DNA from: Pseudohongiella sp.
GTDB lineage: Bacteria > Pseudomonadota > Gammaproteobacteria > Pseudomonadales > Pseudohongiellaceae
Direction: 5' to 3'
Assembly (NCBI GenBank): GCA_030652635.1
Contig: JAUSPW010000426.1
Location: forward strand, 1-5,974
DNA length: 5,974 nucleotides
The position numbers and the translations under genes are program-made. Within the stretch, counting starts at the first letter, position 1. Every line of letters starts with the position of its first letter. This document shows, piece by piece, positions 4,896 to 5,974 of this stretch. The notes under the pieces were generated by a model, which saw only the letters and a program-made list of their open reading frames with translations, ran no database searches and was not told the DNA's origin.

Positions 4896-5779
4896 GATGA
4901 CTGCCCCCGACCGGACGATGGCTCAGCATCCTGCTGCGTCATCACGGTATAAAACACCCAGCTCACTACTAGAATGATCAGGAAATAGATCAATGACATC
5001 GCCGCTGCCGGTCCGAGATCAAACTGACCAATCGCCATCTGCACCAGATCAATCGACAGAAAGGTTGTTGAGTTGCCGGGACCGCCACCGGTGACCACAA
5101 ACGGTTCGGTGTAAATCATGAACGAATCCATAAAACGCAGCAGCACGGCGATCACCAGCACACGACGCATTTTGGGCAACTGTATGTAACGGAACACTGC
5201 CCAGCGCGAGGCGCCATCAATGCGCGCAGCCTGATAATACGCCTGCGGAATCGACACCAGCCCTGAGTAACACAACAGCACCACCAAACTAGTCCAGTGC
5301 CAGACATCCATAATGACCAGCGTCACCCAGGCATCCACTACATCCTGTGTGTAGTTGTAATCAAACCCCAACTGGGTCAGCGAATACCCCAACAAACCAA
5401 TATCCACGCGTGCAAATACCTGCCATATAGTGCCCACCACATTCCAAGGGATCAGCAAAGGCAAGGCCATCAGCACCAGACACACGGACACGCCCCAGCC
5501 ACGTCGCGGCATGGCCAGCGCCACAGCAATACCCAAGGGAATTTCAATCAACAGGATAATCGCGGAGAACAATAAGTTACGCATCAGGGCATTGTGGAAG
5601 CGCTCGGACTCCAGCACTTCCTTAAACCACTCCAGACCTACCCAATAAAATTCATTGTTGCCAAAAGAATCCTGCACCGAATAGTTGACCACCGTGATCA
5701 GTGGGACGATGGCACTGAACGCCACCAGCAACAGTACCGGCAGCACCAGAAACCAGGCTTTGTTGTTCCAGCTTTTCAT
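4892..5779 (-). CDS. glpP: ABC importer inner-membrane permease (GlpP-like)
   Basis: This is the MalF-type partner of GlpQ in the heterodimeric channel. The protein has 295 residues with six hydrophobic segments at about 8-31, 68-90, 97-120, 150-172, 205-226 and 257-280. The EAA coupling loop is clear at 182-203 (YQAARIDGASRW, then IQLPKM), and the downstream block EPFVVTGGGPGNSTTFLS (225-242) is characteristic of sugar and polyol permeases. The start ATG is 3 bp after the glpT stop, with GGAGG (5790-5794) inside the end of glpT at a 10-nt spacing, so translation is probably coupled. It ends in the ATGA overlap with glpQ. The short hydrophilic tail after about 281 (QQDAEPSSGRGQSS) is likely cytoplasmic. 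The gene is intact. Substrate is inferred from the operon. Confidence 0.88.
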   Translation of the reverse strand: MKSWNNKAWFLVLPVLLLVAFSAIVPLITVVNYSVQDSFGNNEFYWVGLEWFKEVLESERFHNALMRNLLFSAIILLIEIPLGIAVALAMPRRGWGVSVCLVLMALPLLIPWNVVGTIWQVFARVDIGLLGYSLTQLGFDYNYTQDVVDAWVTLVIMDVWHWTSLVVLLCYSGLVSIPQAYYQAARIDGASRWAVFRYIQLPKMRRVLVIAVLLRFMDSFMIYTEPFVVTGGGPGNSTTFLSIDLVQMAIGQFDLGPAAAMSLIYFLIILVVSWVFYTVMTQQDAEPSSGRGQSS

Positions 5780-5782
5780 GGG

Positions 5783-5974
5783 TCAGCTGCCTCCTTTGTT
5801 GGTGCTGTTGACCAGACGCGAGTTCTGATAGATGCCGATATTACCGGTCTCAAAAACCACCGCGGCATTGCCGGGTATCGCCACCGCTTCCGGCACCACA
5901 ATATCCAGGTTTTGGCTGCCGAGTGAGGCGCGCACAATGCGATGGCGCCCGACGTCTTCGATAGCGGTGATGGT
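5783..5974 (-). CDS. glpT: C-terminal end of ABC importer ATPase (GlpT-like), 5' part outside window
   Basis: Only the last 63 residues are present, and the frame is open to the window edge. They look like the end of the C-terminal TOBE/OB-type regulatory domain of a MalK-type ATPase: EDVGRHRIVRASLG (6-19 of the visible part), DIVVPEAVAIPG (24-35), then a beta-rich end FETGNIGIYQNSRLV (41-55). The Walker A, Walker B and signature motifs must lie upstream and cannot be checked. The gene stops with TGA at 5783-5785, 3 bp before glpP, and carries the glpP ribosome binding site in its last codons. In the rhizobial system two ATPases (GlpS and GlpT) precede glpP, and the one adjacent to glpP is GlpT, hence the name. 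Assignment to GlpT rather than GlpS relies on position. Confidence 0.75.
   Translation of the reverse strand, partial: TITAIEDVGRHRIVRASLGSQNLDIVVPEAVAIPGNAAVVFETGNIGIYQNSRLVNSTNKGGS

Overview
The window looks like chromosomal DNA of a Gram-negative proteobacterium, probably a gammaproteobacterium. The evidence is a periplasmic binding protein with a Sec signal, a microcin-style leader peptide and moderate base composition. The genus cannot be fixed from the sequence. Every gene I can support is on the minus strand, so transcription runs from high to low coordinates.

Right part (about 2011-5974): the downstream half of a glycerol-type ABC importer operon with the GlpS-T-P-Q-U-V layout described in Rhizobium leguminosarum. 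In transcription order it holds the C-terminal end of an ATPase (glpT, cut by the window edge), permease glpP, permease glpQ, a small three-helix membrane protein of the DUF2160 type (glpU) and the periplasmic binding protein glpV. Spacing is tight: 3 bp, a 4-bp ATGA overlap, 12 bp and 23 bp. This implies one polycistronic message. GlpV would capture the polyol in the periplasm, GlpP and GlpQ would form the channel, and GlpT with a GlpS outside the window would hydrolyse ATP.

Middle part (about 777-2010): a 293-bp non-coding stretch, then three small genes in a row. The first encodes a 90-residue peptide with a textbook double-glycine-type leader ending in Gly-Ala, followed by a Gly/Ala-rich, cysteine-free core containing two glycine zippers. 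This is a candidate class II microcin or bacteriocin precursor. The next two genes encode small membrane proteins of 94 residues (three helices) and 71 residues (two helices) that I do not recognise. They are natural candidates for immunity or accessory proteins. Hand counts in three 120-base samples of these two membrane genes give 38-47% G+C, against 57-62% in samples from the flanking fic and glpV genes. This fits a cassette acquired between two older loci. No exporter or leader peptidase gene is in the window.

Left part (1-776): the N-terminal two thirds of a Fic-domain protein with a DUF4172-type N-terminus. It has an intact catalytic motif and an inhibitory-helix motif, and it runs off the window edge. 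A perfect 10-bp inverted repeat touches its start codon, suggesting operator or RNA-level control.

The most interesting item is the putative microcin plus two-membrane-protein cassette. Its function is inferred from the leader and the context, not shown.
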